64,000 bases of DNA from Chromohalobacter canadensis. Lineage in GTDB: Bacteria > Pseudomonadota > Gammaproteobacteria > Pseudomonadales > Halomonadaceae. A model generated the notes under the pieces. It saw only the letters and a program-made list of their open reading frames with translations, searched no databases and was not told the origin of the DNA. A program made the translations under genes and the position numbers. This document shows, piece by piece, positions 10,750 to 22,686 of the stretch (position 1 is the stretch's first letter; each line of letters begins with the position of its first letter). The DNA is taken from positions 62,001 through 126,000 of the forward strand of contig NZ_JAJQJH010000002.1 of the NCBI RefSeq assembly GCF_029544075.1. The letters run 5' to 3'.

Positions 10750-11032
10750 GTTGGTTCTCGACTGAGCTGCCGCCCATGAGCGGCGAATGATCCATTAAGG
10801 ACGTTTGAGCTACAGTGTATCATTGCGTGGACGCCGCGCATGCGGGCAAAGCCGCCACCGATAGCCCTCGCGCCCTTTCCATGTCGATGCTTGGAGTGGT
10901 ATCACTAAAGCATGAGTTCACATTGACCGTACGGGAACCCTGGTTGCCAATGCGGTTCAAACGTTCATTGCGGTGGGCGACGCCCACTCACCGTCTGTTT
11001 TTCTGCTGTTTATGCAAGGCAAGGAGAGATGC

Positions 11033-11665
11033 ATGTTGAAGTCGTTGTTAGTACTGGTCGCGGGTCTGGGTATGTCAACGCTGGTCATGGCCGCCGGTCC
11101 GGTCGCGGGTGAGGATTACGAGGTGCTCGACGAGCCGGTGAAGACCGAAGTACCGGAGGGCAAGATCGAGGTCAACGAGGTGTTCTGGTACGGCTGCCCG
11201 CATTGCTACGCCCTCGAAGAGCCGCTCAATGCCTGGGTCGACGAGTTGCCCGACGACGTTGCCTTTCAGCGCATTCCGGCCACCATGGGCGATACTTGGA
11301 CCAAGCATGCGCGCGCCTTCTACGCCGCCAAGGAGTTGGGCATCCAGAAGGAAATGCACAGTGATTTCTTCGATGCCATCCATGAGAAAGGCCAGCGTCT
11401 CACCGAGCCGGACGACATCGCCGAGTTCTTCACTCACTACGGCGTCAGCAAGGACGACGCGCTCGATGCCCTCGAGTCCTTCGGCGTGAAAAGTCAGATC
11501 AATCGCGCCAACGCCAAGATGCGTAGCTACAAGATCATGGGGGTCCCTGCCCTGATCGTCGACGGTCATTACGTGATCACGCCCAGCAGCGCCGGCTCGC
11601 TGGAGAATATGCCCAAGATCGCCGATGCCCTGATCGACAAGGTACGCAGCGAACGCAATGAGTAA
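11033..11665 (+). CDS. dsbA: Thiol:disulfide interchange protein DsbA
   Basis: This periplasmic oxidoreductase has 210 residues from the ATG at 11033, preceded by AAGGAGAG. A signal peptide (about residues 1-21, ending VMAAG) exports it. The CPHC active site is at residues 55-58 within the thioredoxin fold, and the cis-Pro loop is MGVPALIV. It oxidises cysteines of exported proteins and is reoxidised by DsbB. Possible clients in this window include the LptD-LptM system. The stop lies inside the first codons of the next gene, so the pair is probably cotranscribed. Confidence 0.94.
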   Translation: MLKSLLVLVAGLGMSTLVMAAGPVAGEDYEVLDEPVKTEVPEGKIEVNEVFWYGCPHCYALEEPLNAWVDELPDDVAFQRIPATMGDTWTKHARAFYAAKELGIQKEMHSDFFDAIHEKGQRLTEPDDIAEFFTHYGVSKDDALDALESFGVKSQINRANAKMRSYKIMGVPALIVDGHYVITPSSAGSLENMPKIADALIDKVRSERNE

Positions 11666-12476
11666 TGCCACCGCCGCGGCGCCTGCTTCCCAGGCGCCCC
11701 GCTCGCTACGCCTTCTGACCTGCAACCTGCAGGTCGGTATTCATACGTCGGCCTATCACCATTATCTGACACGCAGTTGGCAGCACGTCCTGCCGCATCC
11801 CAAGCGTCAGGGACGGCTCGACCTGATCGGCGACACGCTACGCGACTACGATATCGTGGGTCTTCAGGAGGTCGATGGAGGCAGCTTCCGATCGGGGCAC
11901 GTCAATCAGGTAGAGTACCTCGCCATGCGCGCCGGTTTTCCGCATCATTACCAGCAGCTTAATCGCAATCTAGGACGTGTCGCCCAGCACAGCAACGGCC
12001 TGCTGTCGCGCCTGGCCCCGCGTCAAGTAGACGAGTACCGCCTGCCCGGCACGTTACCGGGACGCGGCGCCATTCACGCACGCTTCGGCGACGGCCCCGA
12101 TGCCCTGCACCTGGTCGTAGCGCACTTGGCACTGGGGCATCGTGCACGTACCCGGCAACTCGACTACTTGAGCGAGCTTATTCAACCGCTGCGCCATGTG
12201 GTCGTGATGGGCGATCTCAACTGCACGCCGGATCAGATCAACGCCCACCAGCGTTTCTGCCATGCGCTGCCGCTGCACCCCGTGGCAATGCCGTTGTCGT
12301 ATCCCGCCTGGCAGCCACGTCGCGCGCTCGATCACATTCTGATCTCCGACGCCTTGCACGCCGAACGCTTCGAGGTGCTAGACCGGCTGTTTTCTGATCA
12401 TCTGCCAGTGGCGGTGGACATTCAGCTGCCCACCGCCTGCCTGCGCAGCATGCCCGACGACCATGCCGCCTCATGA
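11658..12476 (+). CDS. Endonuclease/exonuclease/phosphatase family protein
   Basis: The 272-residue protein has the DNase I-like EEP fold: LLTCNLQVG at the N-terminus, GLQEVDGG carrying the metal-binding Glu, the H in VVAHLALG, MGDLNCTP, and the terminal LDHILIS with the catalytic DH pair. It overlaps dsbA by eight bases. The same dsbA-EEP pairing occurs in pseudomonads. The substrate (DNA, phosphoester lipid or other) cannot be read from the sequence. No signal peptide is visible. Confidence 0.85.
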   Translation: MSNATAAAPASQAPRSLRLLTCNLQVGIHTSAYHHYLTRSWQHVLPHPKRQGRLDLIGDTLRDYDIVGLQEVDGGSFRSGHVNQVEYLAMRAGFPHHYQQLNRNLGRVAQHSNGLLSRLAPRQVDEYRLPGTLPGRGAIHARFGDGPDALHLVVAHLALGHRARTRQLDYLSELIQPLRHVVVMGDLNCTPDQINAHQRFCHALPLHPVAMPLSYPAWQPRRALDHILISDALHAERFEVLDRLFSDHLPVAVDIQLPTACLRSMPDDHAAS

Positions 12477-12508
12477 GCGACGGCACTACGCCGGTACAAC
12501 CGCGACAC

Positions 12509-13942
12509 TTACGTCGCGGCCATGAGACGCACCCAGTCGATCATCGGCGCGGGATAAACCCCCAACAGCACGACCAAGGCCGCCAGCGCCAACACCACTA
12601 CACCACCTGCGCGTTGCGCCCAGTCAGTGGTGGCGTCACGGCGCTGCATGCCCGGCTCGGGCAAAAAGAGCGTCACCATCACGCGTAGATAGTAGAAAAG
12701 CCCGATGGCGCTCCCGGCTACCACGCCGCCGACCAGCCACCAGCGGCTGGCTTCGACCCCCACCGCGACGATATAGAACTTGCCGATGAAGCCTGCGGTC
12801 AAGGGGATGCCCGCCAGCGACAGCATCATCACTGTCAGTACCGCCGTCAGGTAGGGCCGCCGCCAGAACAAACCACGGTAATGGTGCAAGCGACTGGCAT
12901 CGGCGCCGCCGTAGGGGCTCGACAGCAGCGTCACCACACCGAACGCTCCCAGCGTCGTCAGTACATAGGTCACCAGATAGATACCTGCGGTTTCCACCGC
13001 CAGCCCCTCGTTGATCACCAGCGCCACCAGCAAATAGCCGAAATGCGCGATCGAGGAATAGCCCAGCAGGCGCTTGAGATCTTGCTGCATCAACGCCAGC
13101 AGGTTGCCGACCAGCATCGTCACGAAGGCGAGTACGGCGAGCAGGCTGTGAAACCAGGCATCTTGGGTCGCCGGGGCGGATTGCAGCAGGCGCAGCAAGA
13201 CTACCAGTACCGCCACCTTGCTTGCCGAGGCCAGGAAGGTGGCCGCCGGGGCGGGACTTCCTTCGTAGACGTCCGGCGTCCACAAATGGAACGGCACGAT
13301 GGAAAGTTTAAAGCCCAGACCGATGAGCATCATGCCCATGCCAGCCAGAAGCCATCCATCGCCGCCTGCCGATGCCAGTGCCCCGCCCAACCCAGCGAAA
13401 TCGAGATGCCCGGTGAACGCATACAATAGTGCCATGCCGAACAGCAAGAAGGCCGAGGCCGCCGCGGAGAGCACCATGTACTTGACGCCCGCTTCCAAAG
13501 CACCGCGCTCTCGATAGGTGTAGGCCAGCATGCCGTAAAGCGGCATCGACAACAGTTCCAGGCTGAAGAACAGCGAGGCCAGGTGGCGACTGCTCACCAG
13601 CGCAATCCCGCCAGCTGCAGCACACAGCAGCAGCAGGTAATATTCCTCGCGTGGGCCGCGCGCGCCTTCGAGATAAGCATGGCCCAGCGTAGCGCAGGCC
13701 AGCGTAGCGACGAGAATCAGCACGCCGCCGAAGATCGAAAGGCCGTCCACCGTCAGTAGCGGCGTCACGTCGAGCGGTGCCTGCCACCAGGCCAAAAGCT
13801 GTGCCGCCAGCGCCAAGTTAAGGCCAATCACGGTCAACGTGGCCGTCAGGTCATAACACCGACGCCACGCAATGGCCAGCATGACGACGATGGCCGTGGC
13901 GCAGACGAGAATCAGTGGTGAAAGAGCAAGCAGCGACGTCAT
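12509..13942 (-). CDS. nuoN: NADH-quinone oxidoreductase subunit N
   Basis: The 477-residue antiporter-like subunit of complex I has about 14 transmembrane helices. The conserved proton-channel stretch FKLSIVPFHLWTPDVYEG with its Lys is plain, as is the GLPLTAGF-type GIPLTAGFIGKFY motif. It is the last gene of the nuo operon, overlapping nuoM by four bases. Its stop lies in a seven-base inverted repeat (12500-12519) shared with the convergent EEP gene. Confidence 0.97.
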   Translation of the reverse strand: MTSLLALSPLILVCATAIVVMLAIAWRRCYDLTATLTVIGLNLALAAQLLAWWQAPLDVTPLLTVDGLSIFGGVLILVATLACATLGHAYLEGARGPREEYYLLLLCAAAGGIALVSSRHLASLFFSLELLSMPLYGMLAYTYRERGALEAGVKYMVLSAAASAFLLFGMALLYAFTGHLDFAGLGGALASAGGDGWLLAGMGMMLIGLGFKLSIVPFHLWTPDVYEGSPAPAATFLASASKVAVLVVLLRLLQSAPATQDAWFHSLLAVLAFVTMLVGNLLALMQQDLKRLLGYSSIAHFGYLLVALVINEGLAVETAGIYLVTYVLTTLGAFGVVTLLSSPYGGADASRLHHYRGLFWRRPYLTAVLTVMMLSLAGIPLTAGFIGKFYIVAVGVEASRWWLVGGVVAGSAIGLFYYLRVMVTLFLPEPGMQRRDATTDWAQRAGGVVVLALAALVVLLGVYPAPMIDWVRLMAAT

Positions 13943-15480
13943 GGCGTTTCCTCAGGCAAGGCAGGCGTTTCTTCCAGCGTCATGATGCGCTCCACGTTTT
14001 GCATCGCCGCCTCCGAGGTGTCCAGCAATGGGCCTGGGTAGAGTCCAACCCACAACACCAGGGCCAGCAGGCCGAGCATCATCACGGTTTCGCGGCCATC
14101 GAGCCCGCCCAGAGGCGTTTCTTCCTTGGCCGGGCCGAAGTAGACGCGTTGCATGATGAACAGCGAATAGATCGCCGCCAGTACGAAACCACCACTGGCG
14201 ACCACGACTACCCAGGGCCAGGCATCGAAGGTGCCGAACAGCACCAGAAACTCACCCACGAAGTTGGCCGTCCCCGGAAGGCCCATCGAGGCCGCTACGA
14301 AGCACAGTGCGATACCCGGCAAGCCCTTGATGCGGCCCCATAGGCCGCCCATCAGGCGCATGTCGCGGGTATGCAGGCGCTCGTAGAGCTGGCCACTGAT
14401 AATGAATAGCCCCGAGGCAGAGAAGGCATGCGCGACCATCAGCACTACCACTCCCTGCAGCGCCAACTCGGTGCCACTGTAGATGCCAATCAGCACGAAG
14501 CCCATATGGGAAATACTGGAATAAGCCACTAAACGTTTCAGGTCATGCTGGCCGCAAGCCAGGATCGCGCCATAGAAGATCCCCAGGATGCCAAGCCCCA
14601 TCGCGACCGGCGCGAACGCCTGAGAAGCCTCGGGAAACAGCGGCAAGGCGAAGCGCAACATACCGTAGGCGGCCGTCTTGAGCAGAATCCCTGCCAGATC
14701 GACGCTCCCCGCGGTGGGGGCCTGAGCATGCGCGTCGGGTAGCCATCCATGCAGCGGCACCACCGGCATCTTGACCGCGAAGGCGATGAAAAAGCCCAGC
14801 ATCAGCCACCATGCCATCTGTGGAGAGAGCTCATTCTGAGCAGTATGGCGCAGCGCCTCGTAGCTGAAGCTGTATTCCCCGGTGGCGGCATGATGCGCAA
14901 ACACCAAGCCGAGAATGGCCACCAGCATCAGCAGCCCACTGGCCTGGGTGTAGATGAAGAACTTCGTCGCCGCCTGAATCCGCGTGTTGCCCGTGGAACC
15001 GCTATGCCCCCACAACGCGATCAGGAAATACATGGGGACCAGCATCATCTCCCAGAAGAAGAAGAACAGGAACAGGTCGATGGCGAGGAAGACGCCGACC
15101 ACGCCACCAAGGATCCACAGCAGGTTGAGATGGAAAAAGCCGATGCGACGCGAAATTTCGTGCCATGAGCACACCACCGCCAGCACGCCAAGTAGCCCGG
15201 TGAGCGCGATCATGATCAACGACAAACCATCCAGCGCCAAGTGGACCTCGATCCCGAAACGAGGGATCCAATCGGCGCGCCACTCGAGGACCCAGTCCGA
15301 GGCACCCTGCATGGCGTTCAAGCCGTAATCGCCATACCACCACACACCCAGGACCAGCGCCAACTCGAGCAGCATGGTACCCAAAGCAATCCAGCGTGGT
15401 GGTTGCTCGCCGTAACGCTCGGCTTGCCAACACAGTAACCCGCCGATGAAGGGAATCAGAATCAGACAGACAAGAATCAT
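13939..15480 (-). CDS. nuoM: NADH-quinone oxidoreductase subunit M
   Basis: This 513-residue antiporter-like proton-pumping subunit carries the family motif KMPVVPLHGWLPDAHAQAPT with the channel Lys and the GSVDLAGILLKTAAYG stretch. Fourteen hydrophobic helices are apparent. It is preceded by nuoL after a 77-base gap, the largest gap in the distal half of the operon, and overlaps nuoN (ATGA). Confidence 0.97.
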   Translation of the reverse strand: MILVCLILIPFIGGLLCWQAERYGEQPPRWIALGTMLLELALVLGVWWYGDYGLNAMQGASDWVLEWRADWIPRFGIEVHLALDGLSLIMIALTGLLGVLAVVCSWHEISRRIGFFHLNLLWILGGVVGVFLAIDLFLFFFFWEMMLVPMYFLIALWGHSGSTGNTRIQAATKFFIYTQASGLLMLVAILGLVFAHHAATGEYSFSYEALRHTAQNELSPQMAWWLMLGFFIAFAVKMPVVPLHGWLPDAHAQAPTAGSVDLAGILLKTAAYGMLRFALPLFPEASQAFAPVAMGLGILGIFYGAILACGQHDLKRLVAYSSISHMGFVLIGIYSGTELALQGVVVLMVAHAFSASGLFIISGQLYERLHTRDMRLMGGLWGRIKGLPGIALCFVAASMGLPGTANFVGEFLVLFGTFDAWPWVVVVASGGFVLAAIYSLFIMQRVYFGPAKEETPLGGLDGRETVMMLGLLALVLWVGLYPGPLLDTSEAAMQNVERIMTLEETPALPEETP

Positions 15481-15557
15481 CAGCGCTGCGCCCCCTCAGC
15501 TTGCCACGTTAGCCTTCTATCCCCGCCACCGGTGTCTTGCCTCAAGTCGTACATCGC

Positions 15558-17411
15558 TTACCCCACAGCCAGGAAGATCAGCACCACGGTCGCGCCCAGC
15601 GTCATCGAAACGGCATAGTGGCGCAGCCGCCCCGTCTGGGCTCGCGTCAACAGCCAGCGCAGGCCGCGCGCCAGCAACGGCACCAGGTTGCACAACCCGT
15701 TGATCCAGTCGCTACGCCACAGCCACACCAAGCCACGGAACGGCTTGACCAGTACTGCATCGAACAGGGCATCGAAGCCCCAGGCGTGATGCCACAAGCG
15801 CCACAGGCGCGCGCCTTCCGGCAGGGCGACCAAGCGCGCCACCAGCGCGCGTCGCCACGCGAACAGCCACAGCGCCACAGCCACGCCACCCACGGCGACC
15901 AGCATGGCACCGATCTCCAACGCATGGCGGCCGGCCTCCTTCGCCGCACCGGGGCTAGCCGGCAGCACCTCATCGAGCGGCGGGTGAATCCAGGCACCCA
16001 CCAAGGTCGAGAGCACGATCAGCACGACCAGTGGCAGGCCATGCACCAGACCGCGCCCGCTCTCGGCATGCCGGCTATGATCACTTCCCGGTGTGCCGTG
16101 GAAGGTGCCAACGATCAAGCGCACGGTATAAAGCGAGGTCAGCAGCGCGCCGACCAGACCCGCCATCATCAAGCCGATATGCCCGGACGCCAAGGCTTCC
16201 CAGAGGATCTCGTCTTTGCTGTAGAAGCCAGCCGTCACCAGCGGCAATGCCGCCAGCGCCGAGCCACCAACCACGAACCCGGCATAGGCCAGCGGCAGCT
16301 TGCGCCACAGGCCACCCAGACGTCGCATATCCTGCTCGTGGTGACAGGAAACGATCACCGAGCCGGCCGAGAGGAATAGCAACGCCTTGAAGAAGGCATG
16401 CGTCATCAGGTGAAAGATCGCCGCATCGAAAGCACCCACGCCCAGCGCCAGGAACATGTAGCCGATCTGGCTCATCGTCGAATAGGCCAGCACGCGTTTT
16501 ATATCGGTCTGCGCCAGGGCGGCGAACCCGGCCATCAGCAGCGTCACCGCACCAATCCAGCCCACCAGCGTCAGGACATCCGGGGCCAGCAGGAACAGAC
16601 CATGCATGCGTGCGATCAAATACACCCCGGCGGTGACCATGGTCGCCGCATGGATCAGCGCCGAGACCGGCGTAGGGCCGGCCATGGCATCGGCCAGCCA
16701 GGTGTGCAGCGGGAGTTGCGCGGACTTGCCCAGCGCCCCGCCCAGCAGCATCAACGTGGCCAGTTCAATCATCAAGTCGCCACGTGCCCAGACCTCCGGC
16801 GCCCGCGCCAGCAGCGTCTGGATATTCAGCGTGCCCAGCTCGACGAACAGGATGAACAGGCCGATCGCCATCAACACATCGCCGATACGCGTCACCAGGA
16901 AGGCCTTGAACGCCGCCCAGCCATTGGCCGAATCATGATAGTAGTAGCCGATCAACAAATAGCTGCACAGGCCGACACCTTCCCAACCGAGATACAGCAA
17001 CAGCAGATTGTCGCCCAACACCAGCAGCACCATGCTGAACACAAACAGATTCATGTAGGCATAGAAACGGCGAACTCCCGTGTCACCGCGCATGTACCAG
17101 GCCGCGAACAGATGGATCAAAAAGCCCACACCGGTGATCACGCCGAGCATCGTCAGCGACAACCCATCGACCAGCAGCCCCATCGACGACTGGAAATCGC
17201 CCACGTCAACCCAGGTCCAAAGTTCCATGACCTGCGCCGCCGAGCCATGTTCGAGGAAGTCGAGCCCCACCCACACGGTCGTGGCCGCCGCCAGTCCCAG
17301 CGCGGTGACCCCCACCGTCGCCGCGCCACGCAGCGACAGGCGGTCACCACTCAGCGCCAGGACTAGACATCCCAACAGGGGAAATAAAAATGTCAGAGTG
17401 AGTAGATTCAT
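15558..17411 (-). CDS. nuoL: NADH-quinone oxidoreductase subunit L
   Basis: The 617-residue distal proton-pumping subunit shows the [20 protein letters not shown] signature and a long C-terminal region that fits the lateral helix HL and anchoring helix. Its start overlaps the nuoK stop. Long open frames on the opposite strand over this gene are codon-bias shadows. Confidence 0.97.
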   Translation of the reverse strand: MNLLTLTFLFPLLGCLVLALSGDRLSLRGAATVGVTALGLAAATTVWVGLDFLEHGSAAQVMELWTWVDVGDFQSSMGLLVDGLSLTMLGVITGVGFLIHLFAAWYMRGDTGVRRFYAYMNLFVFSMVLLVLGDNLLLLYLGWEGVGLCSYLLIGYYYHDSANGWAAFKAFLVTRIGDVLMAIGLFILFVELGTLNIQTLLARAPEVWARGDLMIELATLMLLGGALGKSAQLPLHTWLADAMAGPTPVSALIHAATMVTAGVYLIARMHGLFLLAPDVLTLVGWIGAVTLLMAGFAALAQTDIKRVLAYSTMSQIGYMFLALGVGAFDAAIFHLMTHAFFKALLFLSAGSVIVSCHHEQDMRRLGGLWRKLPLAYAGFVVGGSALAALPLVTAGFYSKDEILWEALASGHIGLMMAGLVGALLTSLYTVRLIVGTFHGTPGSDHSRHAESGRGLVHGLPLVVLIVLSTLVGAWIHPPLDEVLPASPGAAKEAGRHALEIGAMLVAVGGVAVALWLFAWRRALVARLVALPEGARLWRLWHHAWGFDALFDAVLVKPFRGLVWLWRSDWINGLCNLVPLLARGLRWLLTRAQTGRLRHYAVSMTLGATVVLIFLAVG

Positions 17412-17716
17412 CCGCGCAACCTGCTTGCCGCATCGATATCAAGGGTCTTGAAGCGCCGGTAGAGCTGCAACAACAGCGCCAGTCCCACGCTTGCCTCGGC
17501 CGCCGCCAGGGTGATCACCAACAGGAACATGACCTGGCCGTCGGGCTGCCCCCAGCGCGTCCCTGCGACGATGAAGGCGAGCCCCGCCGCGTTCATCATG
17601 ACTTCCAGGCTCATCAGCACAAACAGCATGTTGCGGCGCATCATCAGGCCCACCAGCCCCAGCGCGAAGAGGACCGACGCCAGGATCAAGCCGTGTTCCA
17701 TGGGAACGCCATTCAT
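17408..17716 (-). CDS. nuoK: NADH-quinone oxidoreductase subunit K
   Basis: This 102-residue protein has three transmembrane helices. The buried channel glutamates lie in [15 protein letters not shown] (helix 2) and in the [12 protein letters not shown] stretch of helix 3, as in NuoK. It overlaps nuoJ at its start and nuoL at its stop, both by four bases. Confidence 0.97.
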   Translation of the reverse strand: MNGVPMEHGLILASVLFALGLVGLMMRRNMLFVLMSLEVMMNAAGLAFIVAGTRWGQPDGQVMFLLVITLAAAEASVGLALLLQLYRRFKTLDIDAASRLRG

Positions 17717-18324
17717 CGTGAGTTCTCCTCGTTCGAGGTGTCATCACCGAGCGGGCGCTCGCTGGCGGCGCGACCGCGGCCATCTGCGGTGCGCTTGCTC
17801 GGCACTTGGCGTACCGCGTGTGCCTCGTCATGCGCCTCGCTGCGCCCCAGGTGAGACGCCGCTACCAACGCAGCCAACAGCAGCATCGCGGCGAGCTCGA
17901 CGACGACCAGATAAGGCCCGAAAAGCAACGTGCCCACCGCCTTGGCGGTCAAGGTCTCGCCCTCGATACGGCCGCCCACATCGGCGCCGATCAATGTCAC
18001 TAACAGCACCAACAGCAAAACACCGCTGAGTATCGCCGGCCCCAACCAAGTGCTCAGACGCAACCAAGCGCGCTCCTGCTGCGCGGCGGCCTCGCCGAGG
18101 TTGAGCATCATCACCACGAACACGAACAACACCATGATCGCGCCGGCGTAGACGATGATTTCCAGCGCCCCGGCGAAAGGCGCCCCCAGTGCAAAGAACA
18201 CCATCGCCACCGCGATCAGCGAGACGATCAGGTAAAGCAAGGCATGTACCGGGTGCCGACCGGTGACCACCCCAAGCGTCGCGAGCACGGCAACCACGGC
18301 GCTGAGATAGAAGGCGATTTCCAT
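17713..18324 (-). CDS. nuoJ: NADH-quinone oxidoreductase subunit J
   Basis: The 203-residue membrane subunit has about five helices and the conserved [15 protein letters not shown] segment of helix 3, which takes part in the pi-bulge transition of complex I. A polar tail of about 35 residues after the last helix (Arg, Ser, Asp-rich) makes it somewhat longer than the Escherichia coli protein. It lies 18 bases after nuoI. Confidence 0.96.
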   Translation of the reverse strand: MEIAFYLSAVVAVLATLGVVTGRHPVHALLYLIVSLIAVAMVFFALGAPFAGALEIIVYAGAIMVLFVFVVMMLNLGEAAAQQERAWLRLSTWLGPAILSGVLLLVLLVTLIGADVGGRIEGETLTAKAVGTLLFGPYLVVVELAAMLLLAALVAASHLGRSEAHDEAHAVRQVPSKRTADGRGRAASERPLGDDTSNEENSR

Positions 18325-18342
18325 GATGTCTCCCTATCCTAG

Positions 18343-18885
18343 TCAGGGCATCAACGACTTGACGTTGATCGGCTCGGCTTCGTTCTGCGCCTCACCCTTG
18401 TCTTTTCCGGCGATCGACATCCCCGCCACGCGATAGAAGTTGTAGTTATGGTCCTTGCCCGGCCCCGAGATCAGCAGGTCCTCCTTCTCGTAAACCAGTT
18501 CCTGGCGACGAAACTCGCTCATCTCGAAATCCGGCGTCAACTGAATCGCCGAGGTCGGACACGCCTCCTCGCACATGCCGCAGAAAATGCAGCGCGAGAA
18601 GTTGATGCGGAAGAATTCCGGATACCAACGACCATCCTCGCTCTCGCCTTTCTGCAGCGAGATGCACGCCACCGGGCACGCCACCGCACATAGATTGCAC
18701 GCCACGCAGCGCTCTTCGCCGTCGGGATCGCGGGTCAGCACGATGCGTCCACGATAGCGCGGTGACAGATAGACCGGTTCTTCCGGGTACTGCAGGGTCT
18801 CGCGCTTGCGGAAGGCGTGCATGAAAACCATGCCCAGCGTCCGCAGCTGCGACCAAGTCCCCGCGAGCAGTGATTTAATCGTCAT
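18343..18885 (-). CDS. nuoI: NADH-quinone oxidoreductase subunit I
   Basis: The 180-residue ferredoxin-like subunit holds clusters N6a and N6b. Two CxxCxxCxxxCP motifs are visible: [12 protein letters not shown] and [12 protein letters not shown]. It passes electrons from NuoG toward NuoB. The N-terminus has an amphipathic membrane-associating helix. It sits between nuoH (about 20 bases upstream) and nuoJ. Confidence 0.97.
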   Translation of the reverse strand: MTIKSLLAGTWSQLRTLGMVFMHAFRKRETLQYPEEPVYLSPRYRGRIVLTRDPDGEERCVACNLCAVACPVACISLQKGESEDGRWYPEFFRINFSRCIFCGMCEEACPTSAIQLTPDFEMSEFRRQELVYEKEDLLISGPGKDHNYNFYRVAGMSIAGKDKGEAQNEAEPINVKSLMP

Positions 18886-18906
18886 GGCCTCCTCCAGTCT
18901 CGGCGC

Positions 18907-19893
18907 TTAGCCACCGGCGGGGCTGAAGACGAGAATCAGCGCGCCGGTCACCAGCAGATTGATCAGGGTCAGTGGCAGGCAGATCTTCCACCCGAAGCTC
19001 ATCACCGCGTCATAGCGGGGACGCGGCAGGGCTGCTCGCAGCAGCACGAAAAAGCCCACGAACACGGTAGTCTTGAGCAGGAACCACACGATGGGCGGCA
19101 ACCACGGACCGTGCCAGCCACCCAGAAACAACGTCACCATCAGCGCCGATACCAGCACGATCCCCACGTACTCGCCGATGAAGAACATGCCCCATTTCAT
19201 GCCCGAGTACTCAATGTGATAGCCATCGGCCAGCTCCTGCTCAGCCTCGGGCTGGTCGAACGGGTGACGGTGCGTCACAGCGATGCCGGCGACCAGGAAG
19301 GTACAGAAGCCGAAGAACTGCGGCACGATGAACCATATCGTTTCCTGGGCGGCGACGATCTCGCGCATGTTGAACGAACCGGCCATGGCCACCACGCCCA
19401 TCAGCGACAAGCCCATGAAGACTTCATAGGACAGCGTCTGCGCCGAGGCGCGCATCGCCCCGAGCAAGGCGTACTTGTTGCCACTCGACCATCCGCCGAA
19501 GAGCACCGCATAGACGTTGATGCCCGCCATGGCGAAGAAGAACAGCAAGCCGATATGCAGATCGGCCACCCCCCAACTGGGCGTGATGGGGATAATCATG
19601 AAGCTCAACAACAATGACGCCATGGCGATCGCCGGCGCCAGCACGAAGAAGGTACGATCGGCGAACGGCGGGATCCAGTCTTCCTTGAAGAGGATCTTGA
19701 GCATGTCGGCGAGAATCTGCAGTACCCCGAACGGTCCGACACGGTTGGGACCGTAGCGATCCTGCCATAGGCCCAATAAACGGCGCTCCACCATGGTCAG
19801 CAGCGCCCCCGCGCCCACCGCGGCGATCAGGATCACCAATGCTTGAAAAAGCGCGAACGCGATCGCCTCGACCTGTGGCGTCCACCAACTCAT
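18907..19893 (-). CDS. nuoH: NADH-quinone oxidoreductase subunit H
   Basis: The protein has 328 residues from [10 protein letters not shown]; that ATG overlaps the nuoG stop (ATGA), so longer in-frame starts inside nuoG are unlikely. This eight-helix subunit forms part of the quinone chamber. The [11 protein letters not shown] and [16 protein letters not shown] loops, which line that site, are conserved. Confidence 0.96.
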   Translation of the reverse strand: MSWWTPQVEAIAFALFQALVILIAAVGAGALLTMVERRLLGLWQDRYGPNRVGPFGVLQILADMLKILFKEDWIPPFADRTFFVLAPAIAMASLLLSFMIIPITPSWGVADLHIGLLFFFAMAGINVYAVLFGGWSSGNKYALLGAMRASAQTLSYEVFMGLSLMGVVAMAGSFNMREIVAAQETIWFIVPQFFGFCTFLVAGIAVTHRHPFDQPEAEQELADGYHIEYSGMKWGMFFIGEYVGIVLVSALMVTLFLGGWHGPWLPPIVWFLLKTTVFVGFFVLLRAALPRPRYDAVMSFGWKICLPLTLINLLVTGALILVFSPAGG

Positions 19894-22652
19894 GCGCGCA
19901 CCTCCTGGGGTTCGAGATGGCCCCACTCAGGCGCGACCAAGGACAGCCCCGACTGATCCGGCACACCGATCACACCATCGGGCCACGCATCGCTGATCGC
20001 CACCGGCAGCGTGAGCCGCCGCTCACCCAGGTTGAAGGTCAACGGGACGCCCGGCGACATCCGCAACCGCTCGGCGGTACCGCGCGACATGGTGAAGCGC
20101 GTCTCGGCCATACGCGCCTGGATCGGCTCGGCCCGCGCCGAGGTCTCGTCGCCCCCGAACAAGCGCGCCTGCGGCACCGCCAGCCATTGATCGTCACGCG
20201 CGGCGAAACGTGCCGGCAGCGTTCGTGTATAGTCGTAGTCCCCAGGTAGCGGCCCCAACAACCGCACGCCAGGGTCGCCGGCCCGCAAATGCCCGCCGAC
20301 CTCGTCCTGGAACTTGTTCCAGGCTTGCGGCGAGTTCCATCCCGGCGCCCAGGCGAACGCCACTTCGCGGCGCGGCTCGGCGTGACCGGCATAACCCTCC
20401 ATGGAGAACGCGAATGGCGTGTCGGGGTCCTGCGGCGCGCGGAGTTCGCTGACATCGAGATTGGCACGCATCGCCGTGCGGCCGCTATAGCGATGAGGCT
20501 CGCGCGCCAGGCGCAGCCCATGCACGCGATAGGCGGCGCTCAAACCAGCATCGCCGGCCGGCGCCAGGGCGGGATACGTCATGGCCATGTCACGCGTCAC
20601 CTCATCGAGCGTGAGCGGCGTCATCACTTGACGCTCGACGCTGACCTTGAGCGCGTTGAGCCACCTCCAGCTTTCGCGGATGCGCGTTTCGGGGCGAATA
20701 TAGCTGGGCTCGAAGACCTGATAGAAACGCTGGGCCCGGCCCTCCAGGCTGACCAGCGTGCCATCGCTTTCGGCAAAGCTCGCCGCCGGAAGTCCGATGT
20801 CCGCCTTATCCCAGGTCGCGGTGCGCTGATGATCGAGAGTGACGATGCAGTCGGCGCGTTGCAGGGCGGTGTCGACCTGTCCTGCATCGGCTCGTGCGTA
20901 CAGATCGTTTTCGAGAATCACTACGCCATCGGCCTCGCCGCTGGTCAAGCACTCCAGGGCCCAATCCAGCGATTGCCCTCCGAGCAGCGACAGGCCAGTG
21001 CTGTTGGCCTCGCGGCGCACCAACGATAAAGCCCCGGGCCGTGTCCGCCGCGCCAGAGCACGCGCCACGTTGCCGGCCGCCTCGAGTACCGCCGGTGTTC
21101 CCAGCGAGCCCCCCGAGACCACCAGCGGGCGCTGGGCCACCATCAAGGCCTCGGCGATACGGCTTGCCAACGCTGTGGTCGCGTCATCCAGCGCCTCCGG
21201 GCAAGGCGCCTCGGGATCGATGTAGTGCGCCACAGCGAAGCCCAACCGCGCGATATCGTCCGGGGCGGCGTGGTAGGTTTGCTCCGCTAACGCATCCAGC
21301 TCGGTCGCATCCGGCGTGGCCAGGAAAAAGGGATGATGCGCTTCTTGCGCCAGCGTCTTCACCGCTTCGGCGTTCCAGGACGGGATGCCGCGCTCGGCGG
21401 CCAGCGCCTCGCCCTTGGCGTTGACCGCCTGGCGAATGGCCAGCGCCATGCGCGCGGCGCTGTTGATGAGATCCTCGCCGAGCACGAACACCGCATCACA
21501 GCTTTCTATTTCGCGAAGGCTCGGCGATGGCAGGCCACAGCGGGTATTGAGCTCATTCATGCGTACCAGCAGCTCAAGCTCACGGGCGGCGATGCCGGTG
21601 GAGAAGTTGGTGTCTCCCACTAACGTACGCAACATATGGTTGCTTTCCAGGCTCGCCCGTGGCGAGCCGATACCGATAACGCGGCGCGCGTTGCGCATTC
21701 CATCGGCGGCACGATCCAGCGCATCGTCGATTTCCAAACTGATGGTGCCGCCCACGACGCCGGCCGCACCGGGCCCCGCATCGACGCGCTGGCGTTCGCG
21801 CCATTCGGGAACGCGCGGGCGATCCTCGCGATTCACGTACCCATAGCCGAAACGTCCACGGTCGCATAGGAAGTGGTGATTCACTTCGCCGTTATAGCGG
21901 TTCTCGATCCGCCGGATATCGCCGTAGCGCTCGCCGGGGCTGATATTGCAGCCCACCGCGCATTGATGGCAGACGCTGGGTGCGAACTGCAGGTCCCACT
22001 TACGCGTGTAATGCTCGGAGTGGGTCTGGTCGGTGAAGACTCCGGTCGGGCAGACCTCGGTGAGGTTGCCAGAGAAAGGACTCTCCAGCGTGCCTTCCTG
22101 AAAGCGCCCGAAATAGACGTTGTCGTGCGCCCCGAAGGCGCCTAGATCACCGCCGCCGGCATAATCCTGATAGAAGCGCACGCAGCGGTAGCAGGTAATG
22201 CAGCGGTTCATCTCATGTCCGATGAACGGCCCCAGATCCTGGTTCTGGTGGGTACGCTTGCGAAACCGGTAGCGACGGCTATCGTGGCCGGTCATCACCG
22301 TCATATCCTGCAAATGGCAGTGGCCGCCTTCCTCGCAGACCGGGCAGTCATGCGGGTGATTGATCATCAGCCATTCGATGACGTTGGCACGAAACGCCTT
22401 GGCTTCATCATCTTCGATGGAGATATAGGCATCGTCCTGCACGGGTGCCATGCAGGACATCACCAGCATGCCTTGAGTGTCGTCGGCGTTCTTGTACTGC
22501 TTGACCGCGCATTGGCGGCAGGCACCCACGCTCCCCATGGCCGGGTGCCAGCAGAAATACGGGATATCCAGCCCCAGCGACAGGCAAGCATGCAGCAGGT
22601 TGTCGGCGCCATCGACCTCGTAATCACGGTCATCCACGTGAATCGTTGCCAT
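19890..22652 (-). CDS. nuoG: NADH-quinone oxidoreductase subunit G
   Basis: This is the 920-residue iron-sulfur subunit of the peripheral arm. The start is the ATG at 22652, preceded by GAGGAG, giving the [13 protein letters not shown] start; the frame is open further but without homology. The N-terminal 2Fe-2S motif (CWHP...CRQCAV), the His-Cys 4Fe-4S motif ([12 protein letters not shown]), and the N5/N7-type cysteines in CVRFYQDY and CHQCAVGC are followed by a molybdopterin-oxidoreductase-like domain. It is 34 bases after nuoF. Confidence 0.96.
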   Translation of the reverse strand: MATIHVDDRDYEVDGADNLLHACLSLGLDIPYFCWHPAMGSVGACRQCAVKQYKNADDTQGMLVMSCMAPVQDDAYISIEDDEAKAFRANVIEWLMINHPHDCPVCEEGGHCHLQDMTVMTGHDSRRYRFRKRTHQNQDLGPFIGHEMNRCITCYRCVRFYQDYAGGGDLGAFGAHDNVYFGRFQEGTLESPFSGNLTEVCPTGVFTDQTHSEHYTRKWDLQFAPSVCHQCAVGCNISPGERYGDIRRIENRYNGEVNHHFLCDRGRFGYGYVNREDRPRVPEWRERQRVDAGPGAAGVVGGTISLEIDDALDRAADGMRNARRVIGIGSPRASLESNHMLRTLVGDTNFSTGIAARELELLVRMNELNTRCGLPSPSLREIESCDAVFVLGEDLINSAARMALAIRQAVNAKGEALAAERGIPSWNAEAVKTLAQEAHHPFFLATPDATELDALAEQTYHAAPDDIARLGFAVAHYIDPEAPCPEALDDATTALASRIAEALMVAQRPLVVSGGSLGTPAVLEAAGNVARALARRTRPGALSLVRREANSTGLSLLGGQSLDWALECLTSGEADGVVILENDLYARADAGQVDTALQRADCIVTLDHQRTATWDKADIGLPAASFAESDGTLVSLEGRAQRFYQVFEPSYIRPETRIRESWRWLNALKVSVERQVMTPLTLDEVTRDMAMTYPALAPAGDAGLSAAYRVHGLRLAREPHRYSGRTAMRANLDVSELRAPQDPDTPFAFSMEGYAGHAEPRREVAFAWAPGWNSPQAWNKFQDEVGGHLRAGDPGVRLLGPLPGDYDYTRTLPARFAARDDQWLAVPQARLFGGDETSARAEPIQARMAETRFTMSRGTAERLRMSPGVPLTFNLGERRLTLPVAISDAWPDGVIGVPDQSGLSLVAPEWGHLEPQEVRA

Positions 22653-22686
22653 TATCGCTCCTCGCCCGTCGTCATCGTCACGTCGT

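Noticed and set aside
16398-17366. 322-codon open frame opposite nuoL
   Set aside because: Antisense shadow; Gln/His/Arg-rich without motifs.
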